DNA from: Thalassobacillus devorans MSP14
Lineage (GTDB): Bacteria > Bacillota > Bacilli > Bacillales > Halobacillaceae
NCBI RefSeq assembly: GCF_000496835.1
Contig: NZ_KI543236.1
Coordinates: 707,636 to 771,635, forward strand
Length of the DNA stretch: 64,000 bases
Direction of reading: 5' to 3'
Positions 58,000-64,000 of this stretch are shown here, piece after piece. The position numbers and the translations under genes are program-made. The notes below the pieces were generated by a model. It ran no database searches, was not told the DNA's origin, and was given only the letters and a program-made list of their open reading frames with translations. Each line of letters starts with the position of its first letter. The stretch's first letter is position 1.

Positions 58000-59193
58000 T
58001 CACCCTTTAGTCGTAACGTAATCGATTGCTTCTTCCTGGTGCTGTTTTTTCATTTCGTTCATTTGCGCCAGAATGAGAAGACCGATGACATTCAATTTCT
58101 CCAGATCCTCCGGAAAAGATAATTCGATTGGACGGCCTTTCTCCTGCCATTTGACAGCAGCTTCCTGGATCTGTCTTTTAGCAAGCTTTGCTGCGCCCCC
58201 GACAGCGATGTATCGCGCTGCCCCTTTGATTTCATTCGAGCTGTTCCGGACGCGGTCGAACAATTCGAGGTATTTGATGGCCATGGATTTTAACTGGGGA
58301 ATGACGTATTTACTGATGTCTTTTTTAACCCCTGCGAATGGTTCGACATACCATTCGGATTGGCCTGCATACAGTTTTTCTTCCAGCTCCGTCCGTGAAT
58401 CGAATTTGTATAACTCATTCTTGCTGACCTTCTGAATGATGATGTCCAAGAATGGGTTGATTCCGAACGGCTCTCCTTCAATAGAAGCTACTGGTTTATT
58501 ATTCTTGATACCGACAAAGTCGACGGAATCCCCACCCAGGTCACCGATGATGATTCCTTTCTGGGAATCCTTGACAAGCTCGTCGTCCTTAATAGTCAAA
58601 TCATGTAAGTCACGGGTCATTCCAAGATAGGCGCAGGCGCCTTCGGCTCCGACAATGACATCCTTAATATTCATTTTGACAGCGACTTCTTTTGGTTCAG
58701 CAATGCCAGGAACTTTATGGAAAATGATGGTGTGCGTTCCGACCAGAGACTCTTTCAGGGGCTGTTTTTTTCGTTTGAATTGGGTAGTAGGCAGGGATAC
58801 GGCTAATTGGTCGATTTCATAGGTGATATCCGTTTCCTCCGGGTTTGCGAGCATGGCGTGATAGGCAGCGATTCCGAATAACAGGATGTAAGTGCGGTCT
58901 TCATCGACCTTCTGATTATTGAATGAAGTCAGGCTGACATTACGCTGACGTGTCGCTGCCTTTCCGACATAATAGACTTCCCGTTTGTCTATGATCGCCT
59001 GACTTTTCACTTCGACAATCAGATTCTCATCCAGTATCACATCTTCTTCATCATAAGGGAGCTCATAAAATTCTTCATCAAATAACGCGATTGCATTCGG
59101 CATTTCATATTCACTGATTATCCCATCATCCGAAGCGAGGACTTTATACCAGCTGTTTCCGATGTCAACCGCCAGAAAACTTTGTCTATCCAT
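58000..59193 (-). CDS. ParM/StbA family actin-like ATPase
   Basis: ATG 59193 has AGGAGGTCGATCGA upstream; the product is 397 residues. The actin-fold nucleotide motifs are AVDIGNSWYKVL (phosphate 1), IGDLGGDSVDFVG (phosphate 2) and YIAVGGAAKLAKRQ (adenosine). ParM/AlfA/Alp7A proteins form filaments that push or position DNA. This copy sits on what appears to be the chromosome beside spore-protein genes, with a small adaptor gene overlapping its end and no evident plasmid replication gene. Confidence 0.87.
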   Translation of the reverse strand: MDRQSFLAVDIGNSWYKVLASDDGIISEYEMPNAIALFDEEFYELPYDEEDVILDENLIVEVKSQAIIDKREVYYVGKAATRQRNVSLTSFNNQKVDEDRTYILLFGIAAYHAMLANPEETDITYEIDQLAVSLPTTQFKRKKQPLKESLVGTHTIIFHKVPGIAEPKEVAVKMNIKDVIVGAEGACAYLGMTRDLHDLTIKDDELVKDSQKGIIIGDLGGDSVDFVGIKNNKPVASIEGEPFGINPFLDIIIQKVSKNELYKFDSRTELEEKLYAGQSEWYVEPFAGVKKDISKYVIPQLKSMAIKYLELFDRVRNSSNEIKGAARYIAVGGAAKLAKRQIQEAAVKWQEKGRPIELSFPEDLEKLNVIGLLILAQMNEMKKQHQEEAIDYVTTKG

Positions 59194-59342
59194 TCGATCG
59201 ACCTCCTCATTCTGAATCATATGCAACAGGGGGGTGGGCGTGTGCCTGTATCCATTTTTAAAATATCCTCACCTGCTCGTCCACCTCGTACAAATTCCAC
59301 GGTTATACTGCCTCATTCATCTATGCCGTTAGACTTTGTCTG

Positions 59343-59351
59343 CATAGGATA
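59343..59351 (+). promoter_or_regulatory. Sigma-K-like -10 box before the first spore-surface paralog
   Basis: CATAGGATA matches the sigma-K -10 consensus CATANNNTA exactly, 34 bases before ATG 59385; the AGGAGGA ribosome binding site follows. No convincing sigma-A promoter is seen in this gap. Confidence 0.5.
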
Positions 59352-59384
59352 AAGTGTACCTTAAATATAAAGGAGGAAATTTAA

Positions 59385-60191
59385 ATGAAAAAAGACAACA
59401 ATTGTGTAGACGTAAATAAGTCTGCATCTGTTGAACAATGCGAAAACACGGCAGTTGACCCGATCGTCACGCCGGAGAATGCAGGCTTAGTTGCAAGGCT
59501 GCCTGTCACGCTGGCTGAATTGAATGTTTCTACGAGTACTTCTGCTAATATTTGTTTTCCGGAACCGGTATTAGAAATTAAGGATGTTAAAAAGAGAGTG
59601 AAGATCATCCAATGCCTTTTGATGCTGCCTGGTACGGATACGCCAAATGCACCTTTTGTGAGGGATAATTATCAGTTGTTCTTGAGAGGTTTCGTCCGCA
59701 AAAACATCCAGTATGCGTCACCGATTCTGGATGCTTCCGGTGCATGTATATCCTCAAAAATGCTGTCTCATACTGTGGATCTTCCATTTGAATGTGTGAC
59801 GACAATTGCGGGGGAAGATTTCATTCAGCCGCCTCAGCTCCCGGCATATAACTCTCGTAACGAATTCGACTTTTTCCGGGCTCAGGAACTTGGCAAAGGA
59901 TATCCAGAGAAAGATCAGCTGTTATCCAGTGACTTGTCCCAATATCATCAGGATAGCACGCAGTATTACAACCAGTTTCCTTATTGCGAAATCATTTCCA
60001 GCAATTTGACAGAGTACGATGAAGCAACAGACCGGATGCCTCTCCCTGGCAACTATGCAGCATTCGAAGAAGGATACTTCCACAATATGGTCGAGAAAAT
60101 GTTCTTCGATTTTACCATCAAAGTGTTGCAGAACCAGCAAGTCCGCATCGAATCATTGGGCAATGGTAATGCCGGCGCTGCTGGCTGCTAA
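59385..60191 (+). CDS. Putative spore-surface protein, paralog 1 (CsxC/SPOCS-like)
   Basis: AAAGGAGGAAATTTAA precedes the ATG. The 268-residue cysteine-containing protein has a signature domain (about residues 40-130): ARLPVTLAELNVSTSTS, ICFPEPVLEIKDVKKRVKII, LFLRGFVRKNIQYASP, VDLPFECVTTI, and a later AQELGKGYPEKDQLLSSDLSQYHQDS, YNQFPYCEIISSNLTEYDEATDRMPLP. This resembles CsxC-type exosporium or SipL/SPOCS-domain proteins; exact family is tentative. It has no signal peptide, as expected for a mother-cell-made coat protein, and a sigma-K-like box upstream. Confidence 0.7.
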   Translation: MKKDNNCVDVNKSASVEQCENTAVDPIVTPENAGLVARLPVTLAELNVSTSTSANICFPEPVLEIKDVKKRVKIIQCLLMLPGTDTPNAPFVRDNYQLFLRGFVRKNIQYASPILDASGACISSKMLSHTVDLPFECVTTIAGEDFIQPPQLPAYNSRNEFDFFRAQELGKGYPEKDQLLSSDLSQYHQDSTQYYNQFPYCEIISSNLTEYDEATDRMPLPGNYAAFEEGYFHNMVEKMFFDFTIKVLQNQQVRIESLGNGNAGAAGC

Positions 60192-60198
60192 GCATCAA

Positions 60199-60240
60199 CT
60201 AAGCATTATTCCTCTATGAGGGATAATGCTTTTTCTTTTG
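60199..60240 (+). terminator. Terminator of paralog 1
   Basis: AGCATTATTCC pairs with GGGATAATGCT around TCTATGA, then TTTTTC. Confidence 0.88.
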
Positions 60241-60248
60241 TACTTTAA

Positions 60249-60341
60249 GAAAGTTTAACTTTGTTAAAGGATTAAAGTATAAGAAAATACCAAGGCTTTC
60301 GCCATAAGTACTTGGCGACAAGCCAAGTTTTTCTAATAATA
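60249..60341. repeat. Dispersed palindromic repeat (second type), full copy
   Basis: This element reads AAGTTTAACTTTGTTAAAGG, ATTAAAG, AAGAAAATACCAAGGCTTTCG, CCATAAGTACTTGGCGACAAG, CCAAGTTTTTCTAATAA. The centre can fold (AAGGCTTTCGCC / GGCGACAAGCC). Copies: 27440-27503 (right part), and 10554-10601 (outer parts only, inverted). Confidence 0.75.
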
Positions 60342-60458
60342 TAGACTATTCAGCCTTATAAAATTTGGTGCCTGGACCCAGGGGGTAAAGCAAAAACTTT
60401 TTGTAGCGTCGGGCAAGTGACATTCATCGAAAGCTGTACTTTTTTTATTTGACCATAC

Positions 60459-60485
60459 ACATAGGCAAAAATCCTACATATGATG
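60459..60485 (+). promoter_or_regulatory. Sigma-K-like promoter before paralog 2
   Basis: AC at 60459-60460, 16 bases, CATATGATG (60477-60485) against the sigma-K pattern AC-N16..17-CATANNNTA; only the last base differs. It lies 28 bases before ATG 60513, behind the ribosome binding site GGGAGGG. Confidence 0.45.
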
Positions 60486-60512
60486 AACCAACTTGAATCA
60501 GGGAGGGTACCC

Positions 60513-61248
60513 AATGTCTGTGTTCGAACACGACCATGATCATTGTGATAAACCAGAAAAGCACTGTCACCACAAACCGGATATTTGTATCGGAAAAATT
60601 GTAACCAAAGTACCTGTTGTATTAGCGGAGCTTACCATTCAGGTAGACATGAATGCTTCAATAACTTTTCCGGAACCGGTACTGGAAATCAAGGATGTAA
60701 AAAAACGGGTGAAAATCACCCAATGCAGACTGTTATTGCCGACGAATAAACTATTCATCAAAGGTTTTGTCCGTAAAAATATCCAGTATGCAAGCCCGTG
60801 TACAGAAATAGAGGAGAATACAGCGACAAGTATCGCTTCGGATCTGCATTCGTATACCGTTGATATTCCATTCGAGACAGTCACAGAAATAAAAAAGTAT
60901 TGTTCGAAGCCGGTGATGCCAAAGGTCAATCATAGGGAAGAATTCGATTTCTTTGTATCGAAACCGTTACCATCCGGCTATCCGGAAAAAGATGAGGTAC
61001 TCACTAGCGATCTTTCCCAATATCATCAGGAAAGTATGCAATATTACAATCAGCTGCCTTATTGTGAGTTGATTGCAAGTAAAATCATTGAATGGGATGA
61101 GGCTGTCAATCGGATGCCGCTCCCGAATGCTTCCCCGGTGGAGGAGGGCTATTTCACCGAACTAGAGGAGAAAATGGTAGTAGATTTAAGGGTGAAAGTA
61201 CTTCAGGAACAACAATTACGGGTGAGATCTACGACCAATGATGACTGA
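60513..61248 (+). CDS. Putative spore-surface protein, paralog 2 (CsxC/SPOCS-like)
   Basis: I prefer ATG 60514 region start (MSVFEHDHDHCDKPEKHCHH), since GGGAGGG stands about 9 bases upstream of it, rather than the in-frame codon at 60493. The product begins with a His/Cys/Asp-rich metal-binding-like leader, then the same domain as paralog 1: TKVPVVLAELTIQVDMN, ITFPEPVLEIKDVKKRVKIT, LFIKGFVRKNIQYASP, VDIPFETVTEI, LSQYHQESMQYYNQLPYCEL. The two share long identical stretches, so they arose by duplication. Confidence 0.7.
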
Positions 61249-61255
61249 TTAGGGC

Positions 61256-61296
61256 AGGAAAAGGGATGGTACGGGAAAAGTATGATCCCTTTTCCG
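61256..61296 (+). terminator. Terminator of paralog 2
   Basis: GGAAAAGGGAT pairs with ATCCCTTTTCC around GGTACGGGAAAAGTATG; a short T-run follows. Confidence 0.8.
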
Positions 61297-61350
61297 TTTT
61301 GGGAATAATTTCAAGCCGAGAGGATAAGGGGGTGCCAGAAAGGATACCAG

Positions 61351-62571
61351 GTGTATTCTTTCCATGCAGGTATGAATGACTTCGAGCGAGCGATATGGAG
61401 TTTTCCAAAAACGGATCGGTATGATGCTGACAATGGAAAGGAAAGCAGCAATCGATCAGGTTCTGCCGAGCAATCAATCCATAGGTCTAATACTTCTCCA
61501 TCACAACCCATCATTTACCAGCCTCCTCAGACGATCGGTCGCCGCGTAGAACCGGAAAAAATACAAGAGGAGAAGCAGGAGGACAAAGAAAAGCTAGTAA
61601 AGAAACAGAAGCATAAAAAGAATGATTGGGAAAAAATCAGACTTGCGCTAGCCGCAGAGGAAGCAATGGAAGATGAAGGGGAGAGGGAGGAGGAGCTAGC
61701 TGAGGCTGATAATAGTCGCAATGATCATGACGTTTTCACAGGAGAAGACCCGGAAGCGAATGCTAGTGAGGGATCCGGTTATGGAGGCTTCCTGAAAGCT
61801 TTTATGAATGACAATAGTACCGTTTCCCCCGAACCTATTCAAGAAGATTCCCTAGAAAACAGCGAGTCGACACATCAAAGGTATAACTTTCCTGTGATCG
61901 ACTGGCTGGAAGCAGCATTGGAAAGACCGAAATGCGAGGACCGTAATTCATTAGGAAGCTTTTCGTATAGTAGTCCTGAGATTCCATGCGAAAAACCGGA
62001 AAGGAATGCCCTTTCTTTTCAGCCGGGCGGCACCATTAGAAAACAGAAGTATTCGATGGTTAAGCTGCCTGTATGTTTAGCTTCTTTGGATTTGCGATTG
62101 GACTTAAACCGAAACCTTGATATACCTCTCCCGGTCTCCCGGGTGAATCAGGTCGATTGGGATCTTACTGCTGTCAAAGGAAAGGTCGTGCTTCCAGAAC
62201 ACACCGTGTTCCTGGTACTGATCCTCACCGCCACCATCGAAGTAGTTTGTGATGACCGGCTGCAATTGATAAAAATAGATGTTCCGATAGAAAAAACATT
62301 CCAGGCCGACTGGAAAAAGGAGCCCGTGATTCCCTTTAGTAAATCACGTGAATATATGTTTCTATGCCCGAAACGAAAACAGATTTCCACGCATAGGGAA
62401 TCCTATCAAACGTTTGCGGAAGAAATAGAGTTTTCCATTCCTTACTGTCAAATTATCTCGCATGAGGAGCTGTTAAATAAGCAGGATGCCACTGGTTTGA
62501 GCGTAACCGGGCACGTTAATGCAAAGCTTGAATTAACACAATCTCAATATGTAAAACTAGCGAAGATATAG
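61351..62571 (+). CDS. Divergent spore-surface paralog 3 with charged N-terminal extension
   Basis: GTG 61351 follows AGAAAGGATACC (about 7 bases). The 406-residue protein starts with about 230 residues of low-complexity, highly charged sequence (EEKQEDKEKLVKKQKHKKN, EEAMEDEGEREEELAEADNS) before a domain with VKLPVCLASLDLRLDLNRN, LDIPLPVSRVNQVDWDLTAV, and LTATIEVVCDD, where the GFVRKNIQY motif of paralogs 1-2 is lost. It is the most divergent member of the cluster. No sigma-K box was identified. The charged leader may be disordered and be a coat-binding or cross-linking region. Confidence 0.65.
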   Translation: MYSFHAGMNDFERAIWSFPKTDRYDADNGKESSNRSGSAEQSIHRSNTSPSQPIIYQPPQTIGRRVEPEKIQEEKQEDKEKLVKKQKHKKNDWEKIRLALAAEEAMEDEGEREEELAEADNSRNDHDVFTGEDPEANASEGSGYGGFLKAFMNDNSTVSPEPIQEDSLENSESTHQRYNFPVIDWLEAALERPKCEDRNSLGSFSYSSPEIPCEKPERNALSFQPGGTIRKQKYSMVKLPVCLASLDLRLDLNRNLDIPLPVSRVNQVDWDLTAVKGKVVLPEHTVFLVLILTATIEVVCDDRLQLIKIDVPIEKTFQADWKKEPVIPFSKSREYMFLCPKRKQISTHRESYQTFAEEIEFSIPYCQIISHEELLNKQDATGLSVTGHVNAKLELTQSQYVKLAKI

Positions 62572-62606
62572 AAAAGGTGCCTCCAGTGGAGACACCTTTT
62601 TCCATA
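62569..62606. terminator. Bidirectional terminator between paralogs 3 and 4
   Basis: AAAAGGTGTCTCC-type stem: AAAAGGTGCCTCC pairs with GGAGACACCTTTT (one mismatch) around AGT. Confidence 0.85.
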
Positions 62607-62607
62607 A

Positions 62608-63381
62608 TTATCCGTTCATTCGTCTGATTCGTTCGTTGATGCGGTCTCTCATGCTTGATGGTCGATGCGCTTCACACTCTCGATCTGCGCCGCCATTTGC
62701 TGACATACGCTGCTGCGTTTGCAACAGTTTGAATAGTAAGTTGATATCCATTTTTTCAGTGATGCGATTGAAACGGCCAAAACGATCATGGTCTTTATAC
62801 AGATCCAATTCAAAAATATCCGCATAAAGCAGTTTGCATTCAATCGGCTCATTGAAGTATTCATACGTGTAAGATCCGCTGCGGCAGCGATCAGCACCAT
62901 GCTTATGGTTATCAAGGTAACGGTACTCACCTGTTAATGAACTTTTTTGGCTGAAGTCTTGTTCTACAAGTTCAAATACTTCCACATCATCACTGCAAGT
63001 GAAAGGGACATCGACACTATAATCTTTTAGGTTGCCACTGCACGCCTCCACATACTGGATGTTTTTGTGTACCACACCAGTAATGAAAACTTTAACCAGC
63101 GTTTCAGATATAGGGCTTCGGAAAGCCTCACATTGCTTCAGTGAGACATTCTTCTTAATTGCTTTGACTTCTCTCGCTGGTGTCGGCAAATGAACATCTG
63201 CTTCAACTGTAGCTTGCAGCTCTACTTCCGATAACACGACAGGTACATCGATATCGAAGTCAGATGGATTACCGTTTGCGTTACAAGAAACACTCTTTGC
63301 TTTTACTTTGTCACAAGCCATTCCTGGCGGACACTTCTTTTGATAATTATTGCAGCTAGTGTTCTTTTTCATATTTTCCAC
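62608..63381 (-). CDS. Putative spore-surface protein, paralog 4 (CsxC/SPOCS-like)
   Basis: AAGGAGTGG precedes the ATG (MENMKKNTSCNNYQKKCPPG; the in-frame MKKN is also possible). The 257-residue protein has a Cys-rich N terminus and the shared domain: IDVPVVLSEVELQATVEAD, VHLPTPAREVKAIKKNVSLK, VFITGVVHKNIQYVEAC, VDVPFTCSDDVEVFE, and a C-terminal region CKLLYADIFELDLYKDHDRF. It is transcribed towards paralog 3, so the cluster has converging ends. A SigE-like box TATACAAT lies about 75 bases upstream on the minus strand. Confidence 0.7.
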   Translation of the reverse strand: MENMKKNTSCNNYQKKCPPGMACDKVKAKSVSCNANGNPSDFDIDVPVVLSEVELQATVEADVHLPTPAREVKAIKKNVSLKQCEAFRSPISETLVKVFITGVVHKNIQYVEACSGNLKDYSVDVPFTCSDDVEVFELVEQDFSQKSSLTGEYRYLDNHKHGADRCRSGSYTYEYFNEPIECKLLYADIFELDLYKDHDRFGRFNRITEKMDINLLFKLLQTQQRMSANGGADRECEAHRPSSMRDRINERIRRMNG

Positions 63382-63649
63382 TCCTTATATTTTTATTGCC
63401 AAAAAGAATCCCGGAGTATTCATAAATCATACTCCTTTCTATTGGCTTACTATTGTATATGCGTTCAGGAGTGATAAAGGATGGACTAGTGTAGCTGGCA
63501 ATACGCATATATTGCTGGAATAGAGAAGAAATGAGCAGAAGCCTTGAAAATGGCGAATTGGTAGAATACTATTTTTTTCTTTTAAAAATTGTTAAATATC
63601 AGTGTGAATTTACAATTAAACTCCTGTATGTTGAAGGATGGTGGATGGA

Positions 63650-63697
63650 GCCCGGGAAACCACTTGTTTTCCGTGGGCATACGGTGAGCCTGGTAAA
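63650..63697. repeat. Solo remnant of the long-hairpin repeat unit
   Basis: CCCGGGAAACCACTTGTTTTCC, then GTGGGCATACGGTGAGCCTGG, is a diverged copy of the inverted CGGGAAACGATTCGCTTTCC / GTGGGCGTGTGCTGAG end seen at 15.69-15.73 kb. Only one arm is present here. Confidence 0.55.
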
Positions 63698-63738
63698 AAA
63701 AGACATGCAGCCAGGAGGCCAGCGTGTCTTTTTTTGAG
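63692..63738 (-). terminator. Terminator at the right-edge gene
   Basis: AAAAAAAGACATGC pairs with GCGTGTCTTTTTTT with an inner GCCAGGAGGCC fold; it serves the minus-strand gene ending at 63761. Confidence 0.8.
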
Positions 63739-63760
63739 GTCATTTTTACATAAAGTGTGC

Positions 63761-64000
63761 TCAACGAGGGAACACTGGTTCATCGGAAGGAAGTTCTTTT
63801 GCCAGTTGATCAACATGGCCTTGTACAAGCTCGACGGCTTCATCCAATTTTTCAAAAAAGACATCTCTGATCGTGCCGTCATTTTCCTTGGCAGCATGCT
63901 TATATTTCGGATCATAATAGTGGTTAAGCAGCTGCTCGGTGACAGTCCGATAGTCACGTGCTGCCAGCGCTTCGTCAATAATCTCACGAGCTTCAGCTGC
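63761..64000 (-). CDS. C-terminal fragment, probable tRNA 2-selenouridine synthase (MnmH-like)
   Basis: An open frame enters from the right edge and ends at TGA 63763-63761 (79 residues seen). ARDYRTVTEQLLNHYYDPKYKHA has the look of the MnmH/YbbB C-terminal region (...LL..YYDPLY). Other frames here (for example one giving a Ser/Thr-rich peptide) are not coding. The rhodanese and P-loop domains would lie outside the window, so this is a cautious call. Confidence 0.5.
   Translation of the reverse strand, partial: AAEAREIIDEALAARDYRTVTEQLLNHYYDPKYKHAAKENDGTIRDVFFEKLDEAVELVQGHVDQLAKELPSDEPVFPR

Noticed and set aside
63616-63987. 123-residue minus-strand ORF at the right edge
   Set aside because: It is in a different frame from the YYDPKY-containing frame, has Ser/Lys-rich unlikely composition, and runs through a terminator and repeat remnant.

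Overview
The window looks like ordinary chromosome from a spore-forming, probably halophilic or halotolerant Bacillaceae (Halobacillus/Thalassobacillus-like is my guess; the genus cannot be fixed from sequence alone). The evidence is Gram-positive AGGAGG ribosome binding sites with frequent GTG/TTG starts, TTGACA/TATAAT promoters, Bacillales-type purine and glycine riboswitches, LTA synthase, YdhD-like spore glycosylase, late-sporulation-type promoters and typical Bacillaceae intergenic repeats. I see no rRNA, prophage, CRISPR array or complete insertion sequence.

Layout. 0-5 kb: the end of an aldo/keto reductase, small membrane proteins (including a YnfA-type protein), a cold-shock protein, pirin and a Na+/H+ antiporter. 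5-5.5 kb: a composite inverted-repeat element. 5.5-8.5 kb: a TetR regulator divergent from an azoreductase and a DsbA-like oxidoreductase. 8.6-10.8 kb: guanine riboswitch-xpt-pbuX. 11-12.7 kb: a two-gene ABC exporter, then tRNA-Leu(CAA). 12.9-16.7 kb: TetR, a LysM/GH18 spore glycosylase, a second composite repeat and a ZIP transporter. 17-22.3 kb: DUF1206, CNNM-type membrane protein, GNAT, AraC and two VOC proteins. 22.6-27 kb: an accessory block of lipoproteins and drug-modification-type enzymes (APH(6)-like kinase, GNAT, ANT-like nucleotidyltransferase, DUF2332). 27.2-34.7 kb: glycine riboswitch-serC, phosphatase, guaC, RNase H-like protein, LTA synthase. 35-38.1 kb: a self-regulated TetR-ABC exporter operon. 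38.4-43 kb: a GSA-type aminotransferase with an RpiR regulator, GrpB and YidC. 43-53.6 kb: P1 peptidase, ilvE, secreted phospholipase D-like protein, PTS EIIA, YerD-like glutamate synthase, CoA transferase with LytTR regulator, endonuclease IV family. 53.8-57.5 kb: MFS-TetR operon, hemerythrin, lipase. 57.6-59.2 kb: a chromosomal ParM/ParR-like actin pair. 59.4-63.4 kb: four paralogous putative spore-surface proteins. The right edge holds the end of a probable mnmH.

The most unusual signal is a family of phased repeat arrays. Two (22.4 and 27.0 kb) consist of a 10-11 bp core TGTCTAGTAAA repeated with a near-exact 21-bp period and unconserved spacers; two more (38.1 and 53.7 kb) use a TATGAGAGACA-like core at the same 21-bp period. 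All lie just 3' of a plus-strand gene, usually before a hairpin. The first two share one core and bracket the accessory block. 21 bp is two turns of B-DNA, which suggests a same-face protein-binding array, but this is inference.

Regulation is unusually legible. Paired palindromes overlap the promoters of four regulator-linked operons (azoR, TetR-ABC, aminotransferase-RpiR, MFS-TetR). One TetR gene appears to start at CTG. A single glycine riboswitch aptamer precedes serC. One almost identical hairpin serves as the 3' end of three neighbouring units (45.8, 48.0 and 50.3 kb).
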